Both the position numbers and the translations under genes were made by a program. A stretch of DNA of 64,000 nucleotides. It comes from Calliopsis andreniformis (taxonomy: Eukaryota; Arthropoda; Insecta; Hymenoptera; Andrenidae). The notes below the pieces were generated by a model. That model saw only the letters and a program-made list of their open reading frames with translations, did not search any database and was not told where the DNA came from. Location of the stretch: NCBI RefSeq assembly GCF_051401765.1, contig NW_027480531.1, forward strand, positions 992,001 to 1,056,000. Direction: 5' to 3'. This document shows, one piece after another, positions 52,219-64,000 of this stretch. Position 1 is the stretch's first letter; each line of letters opens with the position of its first letter.

Positions 52219-55200
52219 TGAGGATTGAGGATTGAGGACTGAGGATTGAGGATTGAAGATTGAGTATTGAGGATTGAGGATTGAGGATTGAGGATTTAGG
52301 ATTGAAGATTGAGGATTGTGTATTGAGGATTGAACATTCAGGATTGAGGATTGAGGATAGAGGATTGAGGATTGAGGATTGAAGATTGAATATTGATGAT
52401 TGAAGGTTGAGGATTGAGGATTGAGGGTTGTGGATTGCGGATGAGGACTGAGGGTTGGGTATTGATGTCTGAGGTCTGAGGATTGAGGATTGAGAATTGA
52501 GGATTGAGGATTGAGGATTGAAGATTGAGGATTGGTGTTTGAGGATTGACGATTGAGGATTGAATATTGAGGACTGAGGATTGAGGATTAAAGATTCAGT
52601 ATTGAGGATTGAAGATTGAGGATTGAGGATTGAGTATCGAGGATTGAGGATTGAGGATTCAAGGTTGAGCATTGAGGATTGAAGGTTGAGGATTGAGGAT
52701 AGATGATTGAGGATTGAATATTGAGGATTGGGGACTGAGTGTTGAGGGTTGATGATTGAAAATTGAGGATTGGGTATTGAGGATTGAGGATTGAGGATTG
52801 TGGATTGAGGATTGAGGATTGAGGATTGAGGATTGAGGATTGAAGGTTGAATATTGATGAATGAAGATTGAGGATTGAGGGTTGAGGATTGAGGATTGAA
52901 GATAGAGGATTTGGTATTGAGGATTGAAGAATGAGGATTGAGGATTGAGGATTGACGGTTGAGGATTAAGGATTGAGTTTTGAGGATTGAAGATTGAGGA
53001 TTCAGGATTGAGGATTGAGGATTGAGGATTGAGGATTGAAGGTTGAGTATTGAGGAATGAAGGTTGAGGATTGAGGATTGAGGACTGAGGATTGAGGATT
53101 GAAGAGTGAGGATTGAGGATTGAGGATTGAGGATTGAAGATTGAGGGTTGGAGGTTGAGTATTGAGGATTGAAGATTGAGGATTGAGGATTTAGGATTGA
53201 GGATTTAGGACTGAGGATTGAGGGTTGAGGATTGAGGATTGAGGACTGAGGATTGAGGATTGAGGATTGAGGATTGAGTATTGAGGATTGAAGATTGAGG
53301 ATTGGGGACGGAGTGTTGAGGGTTGAGTGATGAGAATTGATGTTTGTGGATAGAGATTTGAAGATTGCAGATTGAGTATTGAGTATTGAAAACTGTGAAT
53401 TAATGATGTTGTATTGAGGATTGAGGATTGACAACTGATTGTTGATGACTGAGGGCTGAAGATTGAGGATTCAGGATTGAGGATTGAGGATTGAAGATTG
53501 AGGATTGGGGACTGAGGATTGAAGATTGAGGATTGAGGACTGAGGATTGAGGATTGAGGATTTAGGATTGAAGATTCAGTATTGAGAATTGAAGATTGTG
53601 AATTGAGGATTGAGGATTGAACATTGAGGACTGAGTGTTGAGGGTTGAGTGATGAGAATTGATGTTTGTGGATGGAGATTTGAAGATTGCAGATTGAGGA
53701 TTGAGTATTGAAAGCTGTGAATTGGGGTTATTCTATTGAGGATTGAGGATTGACAACTGATTGTTGAGGACTGAGGGCTGCACATTGAGGATTCAGGATT
53801 GAGGATTCGGGATTGAGGTTTGAGGACCGAGGATTGTGGGTTGAGGATTGAGGATTGAGGATTGACGCTTGAGGATTGAGGATTGAGAATGGAGGATTGA
53901 AGAGAGAGGACTGAGTGTTGAGGATTGAGTATTGAGAATTGATGTTTGAGGATTGAGATTTGATTATTGAATATTGTGGATTGAGTATTGATCCATGAGA
54001 ATTCAGGATATTCTATTGAGTATTGAGAATTGAGGATTGATGGTTGGGTATTGAGGATTGATGGTTGAGGGTTGTGTGATGAATATTGAGGATTGAGGAT
54101 TGAGGATTGAGGATTGAGGATTGAGGATTGAAGATTGAGTATTGATGTTTGAAGACTGAGGATTGAGGGTTGAGGTTTGAGGATTGAGGACGAGGACTGA
54201 CGGTTGAGGATTGAGGCTTGAGGATTGGTGATTGAGGATTGAGGACTGAGGATTGGGGATTGAGGATTGAGCATTGAGGATTGGAGATTGAGGACTGGGG
54301 ATTGAGGATTGAAGATTGAGGATTAAGGATTGGTGATTGGGGATTGAGGATCTAGGATTGGAGATTGATATTGAGGATTGAAGATTGAGAATTGAGGATT
54401 GAGGATTGAGGATTGAGGATTGAGGATTGAGGATTGAGGATTGAGTATTGAGGATGAGGGTTGAGGGTTGAGGATTGAGGTTTGAGGAATAAGGACTGAG
54501 GATTGAGGATTGAGGATTGACGATTGAAGGTTGAATATTGATGATTGAATATTGAGGATTGAGGATTGAGGGTTGTGGATTGAGGACGAGGACTGAGGGT
54601 TGGGTATTGATGCTTGAGGTCTGAGGATTGAGGATTGAGGATTGCGAATTGAGGATTGAGGATTGTGGATTGAAGATTGAGGATTTGGTATTGAGGATTG
54701 AAGAATGAGGATTGAGGATTGAGGATTGACGATTGAGGATTGAAGGTTGAGTATTGAGTATTGAAGATTGAGGATTGGGGATTGAGGATTGAGGATTGAG
54801 GATTGAAGATTGAGTATTGAGTATTTAAGATTGAGGATTGAGGATTAAGGATTGAGGATTGAGAATTGAGGATTGAGGATTGAGGATTGAAGATTGAGGA
54901 TTGGGTATTGAGGAGTGACGAATTAGGCTTGAGGATTGAGGATTGAGGATTGAGGATTGCAGATTGAGTATTGAGGATTGAAGATTGAGGATTGAGGATT
55001 GAGGATTGAGGATTGAGGACTGAGGATTGAGGATTGAGGATTGAAGATTGAGTATTGAGGATTGAAGATTGAGGATTGAGGATTGAGGATTGAGGATTGA
55101 GAATAGAGGATTGAAGATTGAGGATTGGTGTTTGAGGATTGACGATTGAGGATTGAGTATTGAGGATTGAGGATTGAACATTGATTACTGAGTGTTGAGG

Positions 55201-56705
55201 GCTGAGTGGTGAGAATTGATGTTTGTCGATAGAGATTTGAAGATTGCAGATTGAGCATTGAGTATTGAAAGCTGTGAATTCAGGATATTCTATTGAGGAC
55301 TGAGGATTGACAACCGATTGTTGAGGACTGAAGGCTGAAGCTTGAGGATTCAGGACTGAGTACTCAGAATTGAGGTTTGAAGACTGAGGATTGAGGATTA
55401 AAGATTGAGTATTGAGGATTGAAGATTGAGGATTGAGGATTGAGTATCGAGGATTGAGGATTGAGGATGAGGGCTGAGGGTTGAGGATTGAGGTTTGAGG
55501 ACTGAGGACTGAGGATTGAGGATTGAGAATTGAGGATTGAGGATTGAGGATTGAAGATTCAGAATTGGGTATTGAGGATTCAAGAATGAGGATAGAGGAT
55601 TGAGGAATGAGGACTGAGGATTGAAGATTGAGTATTGAGGATTGAAGACTGACGATTGAGGATTGAGAATTGAGGATTGAGTATTGAGCATTGAGGATTG
55701 CAGATTGAGCATTGAGGATTGAAGTTTGAGGATTGAGGATCGAGGATTGAGGATTGAGGATTGAGGATTGAATATTGAGGATTGGGGACTGAGTGTTGAG
55801 GGTTTAGTGATGAGAATTGATGTTTGTGGATAGAGGTTTGAAGATTGCAGATTGAGTATTGAGTATTGAAAACTGTGGATTGAGGATATTCTGTTGAGGA
55901 TTGAGGATTGACAACTGATTGTTGTGGACTGAGGGCTGAATGTTGAGGATTCAGGACTGAGGACTCGGAATTGAGAATTGAGGACAGAGGATTGAGGATT
56001 AAAGATTGAGTATTGATGATTGAAGATTGAGGATTGAGGACTGAGGATTGAGGATTGAGAATTGAGGATTGAGGATTGAGGATTGAAAATTGGGAATTGG
56101 GTATTGAGGATTGAAGAATGAGGATTGAGGATTGAGGATTGAAGATTGAGTTTTGAGGATTGAAGATTGAGGATTGAGGCTTGAGGATTGAGGATAGGGG
56201 ATTGAAGATTGAGTATTGAGGCTTGAAGATTGACGATTGAGGATTGAGAATTGAGGATTGAGCATTGAGGATTGAGGATTCAAGGTTGAGCATTGAGGAT
56301 TGAAGGTTGAGGATTGAGGATTGAGGATAGAGGATTGAGGATTGAATATTGAGGATTGGGGACTGAGTGTTGAGGGTTGATGATTGAAAATTGAGGATTG
56401 GGTAATGAGGATTAAGGATTGAGGATTGTGGATTGAGGATTGAGGATTGAGGATTGAGGATTGAGGATTGAAGGATGAATATTGATGAATGAAGATCGAG
56501 GGTTGAGGGTTGTGGATTGCGGACGAGGACTGAGGGTCGAGTATTGATGTTTGAGGTCTGATGATTGATAATTGCGGATTGAGAATTGAGGATTGAGGAT
56601 TGAGGATTGAAGATTGAGAATTGTGTGTTGAGGATCGAAGAATGAGGATTGAGGATTGAGGATTGAAGATTGAGGGTTGAAAATTGATTATTGAGGATTG
56701 AAGAT
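50855..56705 (+). repeat. Terminal HOR family, copy 1 (about 5.85 kb)
   Basis: Cores are at 51048, 51324 (B), 53405 (altered, TGATGTT), 53727 (altered, GGTTATT), 54007 (B), 55284 and 55885. The copy overlaps the end of D4069 copy 2, so the two duplications were superimposed. Offsets to copy 2 grow along the unit: 5851, 5858, 5865, then 5893, then 5886 bp. Each step is a whole number of heptamers. Confidence 0.85.
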
Positions 56706-59700
56706 TGAGGACTGAGGATTGAGGATTGAGGATTTAGAATTGAAGATTCAGTATTGAGGATTGAAGATTGAGAATTGAGGATTGAGGATTGAACATTGAG
56801 GACTGAGTGTTGAGGGTTGAGTGATGAGAATTGATGTTTGTGGATGGAGATTTGAAGATTGCAGATTGAGGATTGAGTATTGAAAGCTGTGAATTGGGTT
56901 TATTCTATTGAGGATTGAGGATTGACAACTGTTGAGGACTGAGGGCTGCACATTGAGGATTCAGGATTGAGGATTCGGGATTGAGGTTTGAGGACCGAGG
57001 ATTGTGGGTTGAGGATTGAGGATTGAGGATTGACGCTTGAGGATTGAGGATTGAGAATGGACGATTGAAGAGAGAGGACTGAGTGTTGAGGATTGAGTAT
57101 TGAGAATTGATGTTTGAGGATTGAGATTTGATTATTGAATATTGTGGATTGAGTATTGATACATGAGAATTCAGGATATTCTATTGAGTATTGAGAATTG
57201 AGGATTGATGGTTGGGTATTGAGGATTGATGGTTGAGGTTTGTGTGATGAATATTGAGTATTGAGGATTGAGGATTGAGGATTGAGGATTGAAGATTGAG
57301 TATTGATGATTGAAGACTGAGGATTGAGGGCTGAGGTTTGAGGATTGAGGACGAGGACTGACGGTTGAGGATTGAGGCTTGAGGATTGGTGATTGAGGAT
57401 TGAGGACTGAGGATTGGGGATTGAGGATTGAGCATTGAGGATTGGAGATTGAGGACTGGGGATTGAGGATTGAAGATTGAGGATTAAGGATTGGTGATTG
57501 GGGATCGAGGATCTAGGATTGGAGATTGATTATTGAGGATTGAAGATTGAGGATTGAGGATTGAGGATTGAGAATTGAGAACTGAGGACAAGGACTGAGG
57601 ATTGAGGATTGAGGTTTGAGGTATGAGGATTCAGGATTGAGGATTGAGGATTGAGGATTGAGGATTGAGGATTGAGGATTGAGGATTGAGTATTAAGGAT
57701 GAGGGTTGATGGTTGAGGATTGAGGTTTGATGAATAAGGACTGAGGATTGAGGATTGAGGATTGACGATTGAAGGTTGAATATTGATGATTGAAGATTGA
57801 GGATTAAGGATTGAGGGTTGTGGATTGAGGACGAGGACTGAGGGTTGGGTATTGATGCTTGAGGTCTGAGGATTGAGGATTGAGGATTGCGAATTGAGGA
57901 TTGAGGATTGTGGATCGAAGATTGAGGATTTGGTATTGAGGATTGAAGAATGAGGATTGAGGATTGAGGATTGACGATTGAGGATTGAAAATTGAGTTTT
58001 GAGGGTTGAAGATTGAGGATTGAGGATTGAGGATTGAGGATTGAGGATTGAAGGTTGAGTATTGAGGATTGAAGATTGAGGATTGAGGATTGAGGACTGA
58101 GGATTGAGGATTGAAGATTGAGTATTGAGGATTGAGGATTGAGGATTGAGGATTTAGGATTGAAGATTGAGGATTGTGTATAGAGGATTGAACATTCAGG
58201 ATTGAGGATTGAGGATAGAGGATTGAGGATTGAGGATTGAAGATTGAATATTGATGATTGAAGGTTGAGGATTGAGGATTGAGGGTTGTGGATTGCGGAT
58301 GAGGACTGAGGGTTGGGTATTGATGTCTGAGGTCTGAGGATTGAGGATTGAGAATTGAGGATTGAGGATTGAGGATTGAAGATTGAGGATTGGTGTTTGA
58401 GGATTGACGATTGAGGATTGAATATTGAGGACTGAGGATTGAGGATTAAAGATTCAGTATTGAGGATTGAAGATTGAGGATTGAGGATTGAGTATCGAGG
58501 ATTGAGGATTGAGGATTCAAGGTTGAGCATTGAGGATTGAAGGTTGAGGATTGAGGATAGATGATTGAGGATTGAATATTGAGGATTGGGGACTGAGTGT
58601 TGAGGGTTGATGATTGAAAATTGAGGATTGGGTATTGAGGATTGAGGATTGAGGATTGTGGATTGAGGATTGAGGATTGAGGATTGAGGATTGAGGATTG
58701 AGGATTGAAGGTTGAATATTGATGAATGAAGATTGAGGATTGAGGGTTGAGGATTGAGGATTGAAGATAGAGGATTTGGTATTGAGGATTGAAGAATGAG
58801 GATTGAGGATTGAGGATTGACGGTTGGGGATTAAGGATTGAGTTTTGAGGATTGAAGATTGAGGATTGAGGATTGAGGATTGAGGATTGAGGATTGAGGA
58901 TTGAAGGTTGAGTATTGAGGAATGAAGGTTGAGGATTGAGGATTGAGGACTGAGGATTGAGGATTGAAGAATGAGGATTGAGGATTGAGGATTGAGGATT
59001 GAAGATTGAGGGTTGGAGGTTGAGTATTGAGGATTGAAGATTGAGGATTGAGGATTTAGGATTGAGGATTTAGGACTGAGGATTGAGGGTTGAGGATTGA
59101 GGATTGAGGACTGAGGATTGAGGATTGAGGATTGAGGATTGAGTATTGAGGATTGAAGATTGAGGATTGGGGACGGAGTGTTGAGGGTTGAGTGATGAGA
59201 ATTGATGTTTGTGGATAGAGATTTGAAGATTGCAGATTGAGTATTGAGTATTGAAAACTGTGAATTAATGATGTTGTATTGAGGATTGAGGATTGACAAC
59301 TGATTGTTGATGACTGAGGGCTGAAGATTGAGGATTCAGGATTGAGGATTGAGGATTGAAGATTGAGGATTGGGGACTGAGGATTGAAGATTGAGGATTG
59401 AGGACTGAGGATTGAAGATTGAGGATTGAGGACTGAGGATTGAGGATTGAGGATTTAGGATTGAAGATTCAGTATTGAGGATTGAAGATTGTGAATTGAG
59501 GATTGAGGATTGAACATTGAGGACTGAGTGTTGAGGGTTGAGTGATGAGAATTGATGTTTGTGGATGGAGATTTGAAGATTGCAGATTGAGGATTGAGTA
59601 TTGAAAGCTGTGAATTGGGGTTATTCTATTGAGGATTGAGGATTGACAACTGATTGTTGAGGACTGAGGGCTGCACACTGAGGATTCAGGATTGAGGATT

Positions 59701-62070
59701 CGGGATTGAGGTTTGAGGACCGAGGATTGTGGGTTGAGGATTGAGGATTGAGGATTGACGCTTGAGGATTGAGGATTGAGAATGGAGGATTGAAGAGAGA
59801 GGACTGAGTGTTGAGGATTGAGTATTGAGAATTGATGTTTGAGGATTGAGATTTGATTATTGAATATTGTGGATTGAGTATTGATCCATGAGAATTCAGG
59901 ATATTCTATTGAGTATTAAGAATTGAGGATTGATGGTTGGGTATTGAGGATTGATGGTTGAGGGTTGTGTGATGAATATTGAGGATTGAGGATTGAGGAT
60001 TGAGGATTGAGGATTGAGGATTGAAGATTGAGTATTGATGTTTGAAGACTGAGGATTGAGGGTTGAGGTTTGAGGATTGAGGACGAGGACTGACGGTTGA
60101 GGATTGAGGCTTGAGGATTGGTGATTGAGGATTGAGGACTGAGGATTGGGGATTGAGGATTGAGCATTGAGGATTGGAGATTGAGGACTGGGGATTGAGG
60201 ATTGAAGATTGAGGATTAAGGATTGGTGATTGGGGATTGAGGATCTAGGATTGGAGATTGATATTGAGGATTGAAGATTGAGAATTGAGGATTGAGGATT
60301 GAGGATTGAGGATTGAGGATTGAGGATTGAGGATTGAGTATTGAGGATGAGGGTTGAGGGTTGAGGATTGAGGTTTGAGGAATAAGGACTGAGGATTGAG
60401 GATTGAGGATTGACGATTGAAGGTTGAATATTGATGATTGAATATTGAGGATTGAGGATTGAGGGTTGTGGATTGAGGACGAGGACTGAGGGTTGGGTAT
60501 TGATGCTTGAGGTCTGAGGATTGAGGATTGAGGATTGCGAATTGAGGATTGAGGATTGTGGATTGAAGATTGAGGATTTGGTATTGAGGATTGAAGAATG
60601 AGGATTGAGGATTGAGGATTGACGATTGAGGATTGAAGGTTGAGTATTGAGTATTGAAGATTGAGGATTGGGGATTGAGGATTAAGGATTGAGGATTGAA
60701 GATTGAGTATTGAGTATTTAAGATTGAGGATTGAGGATTAAGGATTGAGGATTGAGAATTGAGGATTGAGGATTGAGGATTGAAGATTGAGGATTGGGTA
60801 TTGAGGAGTGACGAATTAGGCTTGAGGATTGAGGATTGAGGATTGAGGATTGCAGATTGAGTATTGAGGATTGAAGATTGAGGATTGAGGATTGAGGATT
60901 GAGGATTGAGGACTGAGGATTGAGGATTGAGGATTGAAGATTGAGTATTGAGGGTTGAAGATTGAGGATTGAGGATTGAGGATTGAGGATTGAGAATAGA
61001 GGATTGAAGATTGAGGATTGGTGTTTGAGGATTGACGATTGAGGATTGAGTATTGAGGATTGAGGATTGAACATTGATTACTGAGTGTTGAGGGCTGAGT
61101 GGTGAGAATTGATGTTTGTCGATAGAGATTTGAAGATTGCAGATTGAGCATTGAGTATTGAAAGCTGTGAATTCAGGATATTCTATTGAGGACTGAGGAT
61201 TGACAACCGATTGTTGAGGACTGAAGGCTGAAGCTTGAGGATTCAGGACTGAGTACTCAGAATTGAGGTTTGAAGACTGAGGATTGAGGATTAAAGATTG
61301 AGTATTGAGGATTGAAGATTGAGGATTGAGGATTGAGTATCGAGGATTGAGGATTGAGGATGAGGGCTGAGGGTTGAGGATTGAGGTTTGAGGACTGAGG
61401 ACTGAGGATTGAGGATTGAGAATTGAGGATTGAGGATTGAGGATTGAAGATTCAGAATTGGGTATTGAGGATTCAAGAATGAGGATAGAGGATTGAGGAA
61501 TGAGGACTGAGGATTGAAGATTGAGTATTTAGGATTGAAGACTGACGATTGAGGATTGAGAATTGAGTATTGAGCATTGAGGATTGCAGATTGAGCATTG
61601 AGGATTGAAGTTTGAGGATTGAGGATCGAGGATTGAGGATTGAGGATTGAGGATTGAATATTGAGGATTGGGGACTGAGTGTTGAGGGTTTAGTGATGAG
61701 AATTGATGTTTGTGGATAGAGGTTTGAAGATTGCAGATTGAGTATTGAGTATTGAAAACTGTGGATTGAGGATATTCTGTTGAGGATTGAGGATTGACAA
61801 CTGATTGTTGTGGACTGAGGGCTGAATCTTGAGGATTCAGGGCTGAGGACTCGGAATTGAGAATTGAGGACTGAGGATTGAGGATTAAAGATTGAGTATT
61901 GATGATTGAAGATTGAGGATTGAGGACTGAGGATTGAGGATTGAGAATTGAGGATTGAGGATTGAGGATTGAAAATTGGGAATTGGGTATTGAGGATTGA
62001 AGAATGAGGATTGAGGATTGAGGATTGAAGATTGAGTTTTGAGGATTGAAGATTGAGGATTGAGGCTTGA
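56706..62070 (+). repeat. Terminal HOR family, copy 2
   Basis: Cores are at 56899 (altered, GTTTATT, with the 4-bp loss shared with 46979 and 51048), 57175 (B), 59270, 59620, 59900 (B), 61177 and 61771. A 28-bp gain at about 59400-59430 (a repeated GGACTGAGGATTGAAG stretch) accounts for the step from 5865 to 5893. The copy breaks off at about 62070. Confidence 0.85.
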
Positions 62071-64000
62071 GGATTGAGGATTGAAGATAGAGGATTTGGT
62101 ATTGAGGATTGAAGAATGAGGATTGAGGATTGAGGATTGACGGTTGAGGATTAAGGATTGAGTTTTGAGGATTGAAGATTGAGGATTGAGGATTGAGGAT
62201 TGAGGATTGAGGATTGAATGTTGAGTATTGAGGATTGAAGGTTGAGGATTGAGGATTGAGGACTGAGGATTGAGGATTGAAGAATGAGGATTGAGGATTG
62301 AGGATTGAGGATTGAAGATTGAGGGTTGGAGGTTGAGTATTGAGGATTGAAGATTGAGGATTGAGGATGTAGGATTGAGGATTTAGGACTGAGGATTGAG
62401 GGTTGAGGATTGAGGATTGAGGACTGAGGATTGAGGATTGAGGATTGAGGATTGAGTATTGAGGATTGAAGATTGAGGATTGGGGACGGAGTGTTGAGGG
62501 TTGAGTGATGAGAATTGATGTTTGTGGATAGAGATTTGAAGATTGCAGATTGAGTATTGAGTATTGAAAACTGTGAATTAATGATGTTGTATTGAGGATT
62601 GAGGATTGACAACTGATTGTTGATGACTGAGGGCTGAAGATTGAGGATTCAGGATTGAGGATTGAGGATTGAAGATTGAGGATTGGGGACTGAGGATTGA
62701 AGATTGAGGATTGAGGACTGAGGATTGAGGATTGAGGATTTAGGATTGAAGATTCAGTATTGAGGATTGAAGATTGTGAATTGAGGATTGAGGATTGAAC
62801 ATTGAGGACTGAGTGTTGAGGGTTGAGTGATGAGAATTGATGTTTGTGGATGGAGATTTGAAGATTGCAGATTGAGGATTGAGTATTGAAAGCTGTGAAT
62901 TGGGGTTATTCTATTGAGGATTGAGGATTGACAACTGATTGTTGAGGACTGAGGGCTGCACATTGAGGATTCAGGATTGAGGATTCGGGATTGAGGTTTG
63001 AGGACCGAGGATTGTGGGTTGAGGATTGAGGATTGAGGATTGACGCTTGAGGATTGAGGATTGAGAATGGAGGATTGAAGAGAGAGGACTGAGTGTTGAG
63101 GATTGAGTATTGAGAATTGATGTTTGAGGATTGAGATTTGATTATTGAATATTGTGGATTGAGTATTGATCCATGAGAATTCAGGATATTCTATTGAGTA
63201 TTGAGAATTGAGGATTGATGGTTGGGTATTGAGGATTGATGGTTGAGGGTTGTGTGATGAATATTGAGGATTGAGGATTGAGGATTGAGGATTGAGGATT
63301 GAGGATTGAAGATTGAGTATTGATGATTGAAGACTGAGGATTGAGGGTTGAGGTTTGAGGATTGAGGACGAGGACTGACGGTTGAGGATTGAGGCTTGAG
63401 GATTGGTGATTGAGGATTGAGGACTGAGGATTGGGGATTGAGGATTGAGCATTGAGGATTGGAGATTGAGGACTGGGGATTGAGGATTGAAGATTGAGGA
63501 TTAAGGATTGGTGATTGGGGATTGAGGATCTAGGATTGGAGATTGATATTGAGGATTGAAGATTGAGAATTGAGGATTGAGGATTGAGGATTGAGGATTG
63601 AGGATTGAGGATTGAGGATTGAGTATTGAGGATGAGGGTTGAGGGTTGAGGATTGAGGTTTGAGGAATAAGGACTGAGGATTGAGGATTGAGGATTGACG
63701 ATTGAAGGTTGAATATTGATGATTGAATATTGAGGATTGAGGATTGAGGGTTGTGGATTGAGGACGAGGACTGAGGGTTGGGTATTGATGCTTGAGCTCT
63801 GAGGATTGAGGATTGAGGATTGCGAATTGAGGATTGAGGATTGTGGATTGAAGATTGAGGATTTGGTATTGAGGATTGAAGAATGAGGATTGAGGATTGA
63901 GGATTGACGATTGAGGATTGAAGGTTGAGTATTGAGTATTGAAGATTGAGGATTGGGGATTGAGGATTGAGGATTGAGGATTGAAGATTGAGTATTGAGT
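62071..64000 (+). repeat. Terminal HOR family, partial copy 3, cut by the window edge
   Basis: From about 62071 the sequence follows 58.75 kb onward, first at +3320 bp (TTGAAGATAG at 58761 and 62081), then +3313 (core 62583), then +3285 (core 63185). The steps of 7 and 28 bp are whole heptamers. Cores are at 62583, 62905 and 63185 (B). Copy 3 lacks the 28-bp gain seen in copy 2, like copy 1. The array continues past the right edge. Confidence 0.85.

Larger units (their letters stand above)
1..64000 (+). repeat. Heptanucleotide satellite array, consensus GGATTGA, spanning the whole window
   Basis: Every line of the window is made of 7-bp units related to GGATTGA (reverse complement TCAATCC). 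Common variants change one of the first four bases: AGATTGA, GTATTGA, GAATTGA, GGTTTGA, GGGTTGA and GGACTGA. Variants such as GGATTCA, GGATAGA, GGATTGC and GGATTTA also recur. The array reaches both edges, so its true length is unknown. C is rare on the + strand, giving strong strand asymmetry. I see no unique-sequence island, transposon end, tRNA-like or rRNA-like segment. The scale and nested duplications resemble a eukaryotic satellite expanded by unequal exchange; known bacterial heptamer arrays are much shorter. No species or named satellite family can be assigned from the sequence alone. Confidence 0.97.

Noticed and set aside
1..64000. Repeat protein such as an ice-binding, silk-like or surface solenoid protein with a seven-residue repeat
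   Set aside because: The residue cycle follows from any tandem TCAATCC in any frame. There is no sign of selection for one frame, no signal peptide and no terminal domains.
1..64000. CRISPR array
   Set aside because: Repeats are directly adjacent 7-bp units with no unique spacers of uniform length, and no cas genes are present.
1..64000. Telomeric repeat
   Set aside because: GGATTGA is not among the telomere repeats I know (TTAGGG, TTTAGGG, TTAGG, TTGGGG and others). The array is degenerate and has higher-order units, unlike a terminal telomere. An interstitial relic cannot be excluded but nothing supports it.
1..64000. Bacterial short tandem heptamer repeats (cyanobacterial STRR type)
   Set aside because: Those arrays are short and lie between genes. 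64 kb without a gene does not fit, though the organism is not identified.

Overview
All 64 kb is a single kind of DNA: a degenerate tandem array of the heptamer GGATTGA, read on the + strand. I find no conventional gene, RNA gene, mobile element, CRISPR array or unique-sequence island. The + strand is purine-rich and almost free of C. The sequence does not identify the organism. A continuous heptamer array of at least 64 kb with nested higher-order repeats is most like eukaryotic heterochromatic satellite DNA (pericentromeric, subtelomeric or B/sex-chromosome type). Heptamer arrays also occur in bacteria such as cyanobacteria, but those I know of are far shorter, so a eukaryotic origin is an inference and not proven.

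Three levels of structure can be read. (1) The heptamer, which varies mostly in its first four bases and usually keeps a terminal TGA. (2) A diverged cassette of 22 heptamers (154 bp), recognisable by a GATATTCTATTG-like core; I located 84 copies by eye. Cassettes fall into related classes (A, A-prime, B) that align heptamer for heptamer, with a fixed 99 bp from the opening GGACTGA to the core. A second landmark (cassette C) carries a fixed 6-bp slip, GGACGA. (3) Kilobase higher-order repeats (HORs) built from ordered cassettes and duplicated in tandem.

Layout: 1-3159 irregular left part; 3160-21423 four HOR units with the same cassette order (3951, 4104, 6440 and 3769 bp), the third holding an inserted block that recurs at about 21.49-23.95 kb; 23.95-27.48 kb a 1677-bp unit in two copies, the second expanded by 168 bp; 27.5-33.5 kb interleaved 1.8-kb and 4.8-kb duplications; 33.5-36.2 kb a cassette-poor stretch; 36.19-40.53 kb two apparently identical 2169-bp copies; 40.5-44.1 kb a region related to 53.5-57 kb; 44.08-52.22 kb two 4069-bp copies; 50.86 kb to the end a 5.85-5.9-kb unit in two copies plus part of a third.

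The minus strand is open over long stretches, but this follows from the repeat arithmetic. Because 7 is not a multiple of 3, all three minus frames read the same seven-residue cycle S-I-L-N-P-Q-S, and all three plus frames meet TGA every 21 bases. I therefore annotate no CDS. The window's interest lies in the layered satellite architecture and the conserved cassette register.
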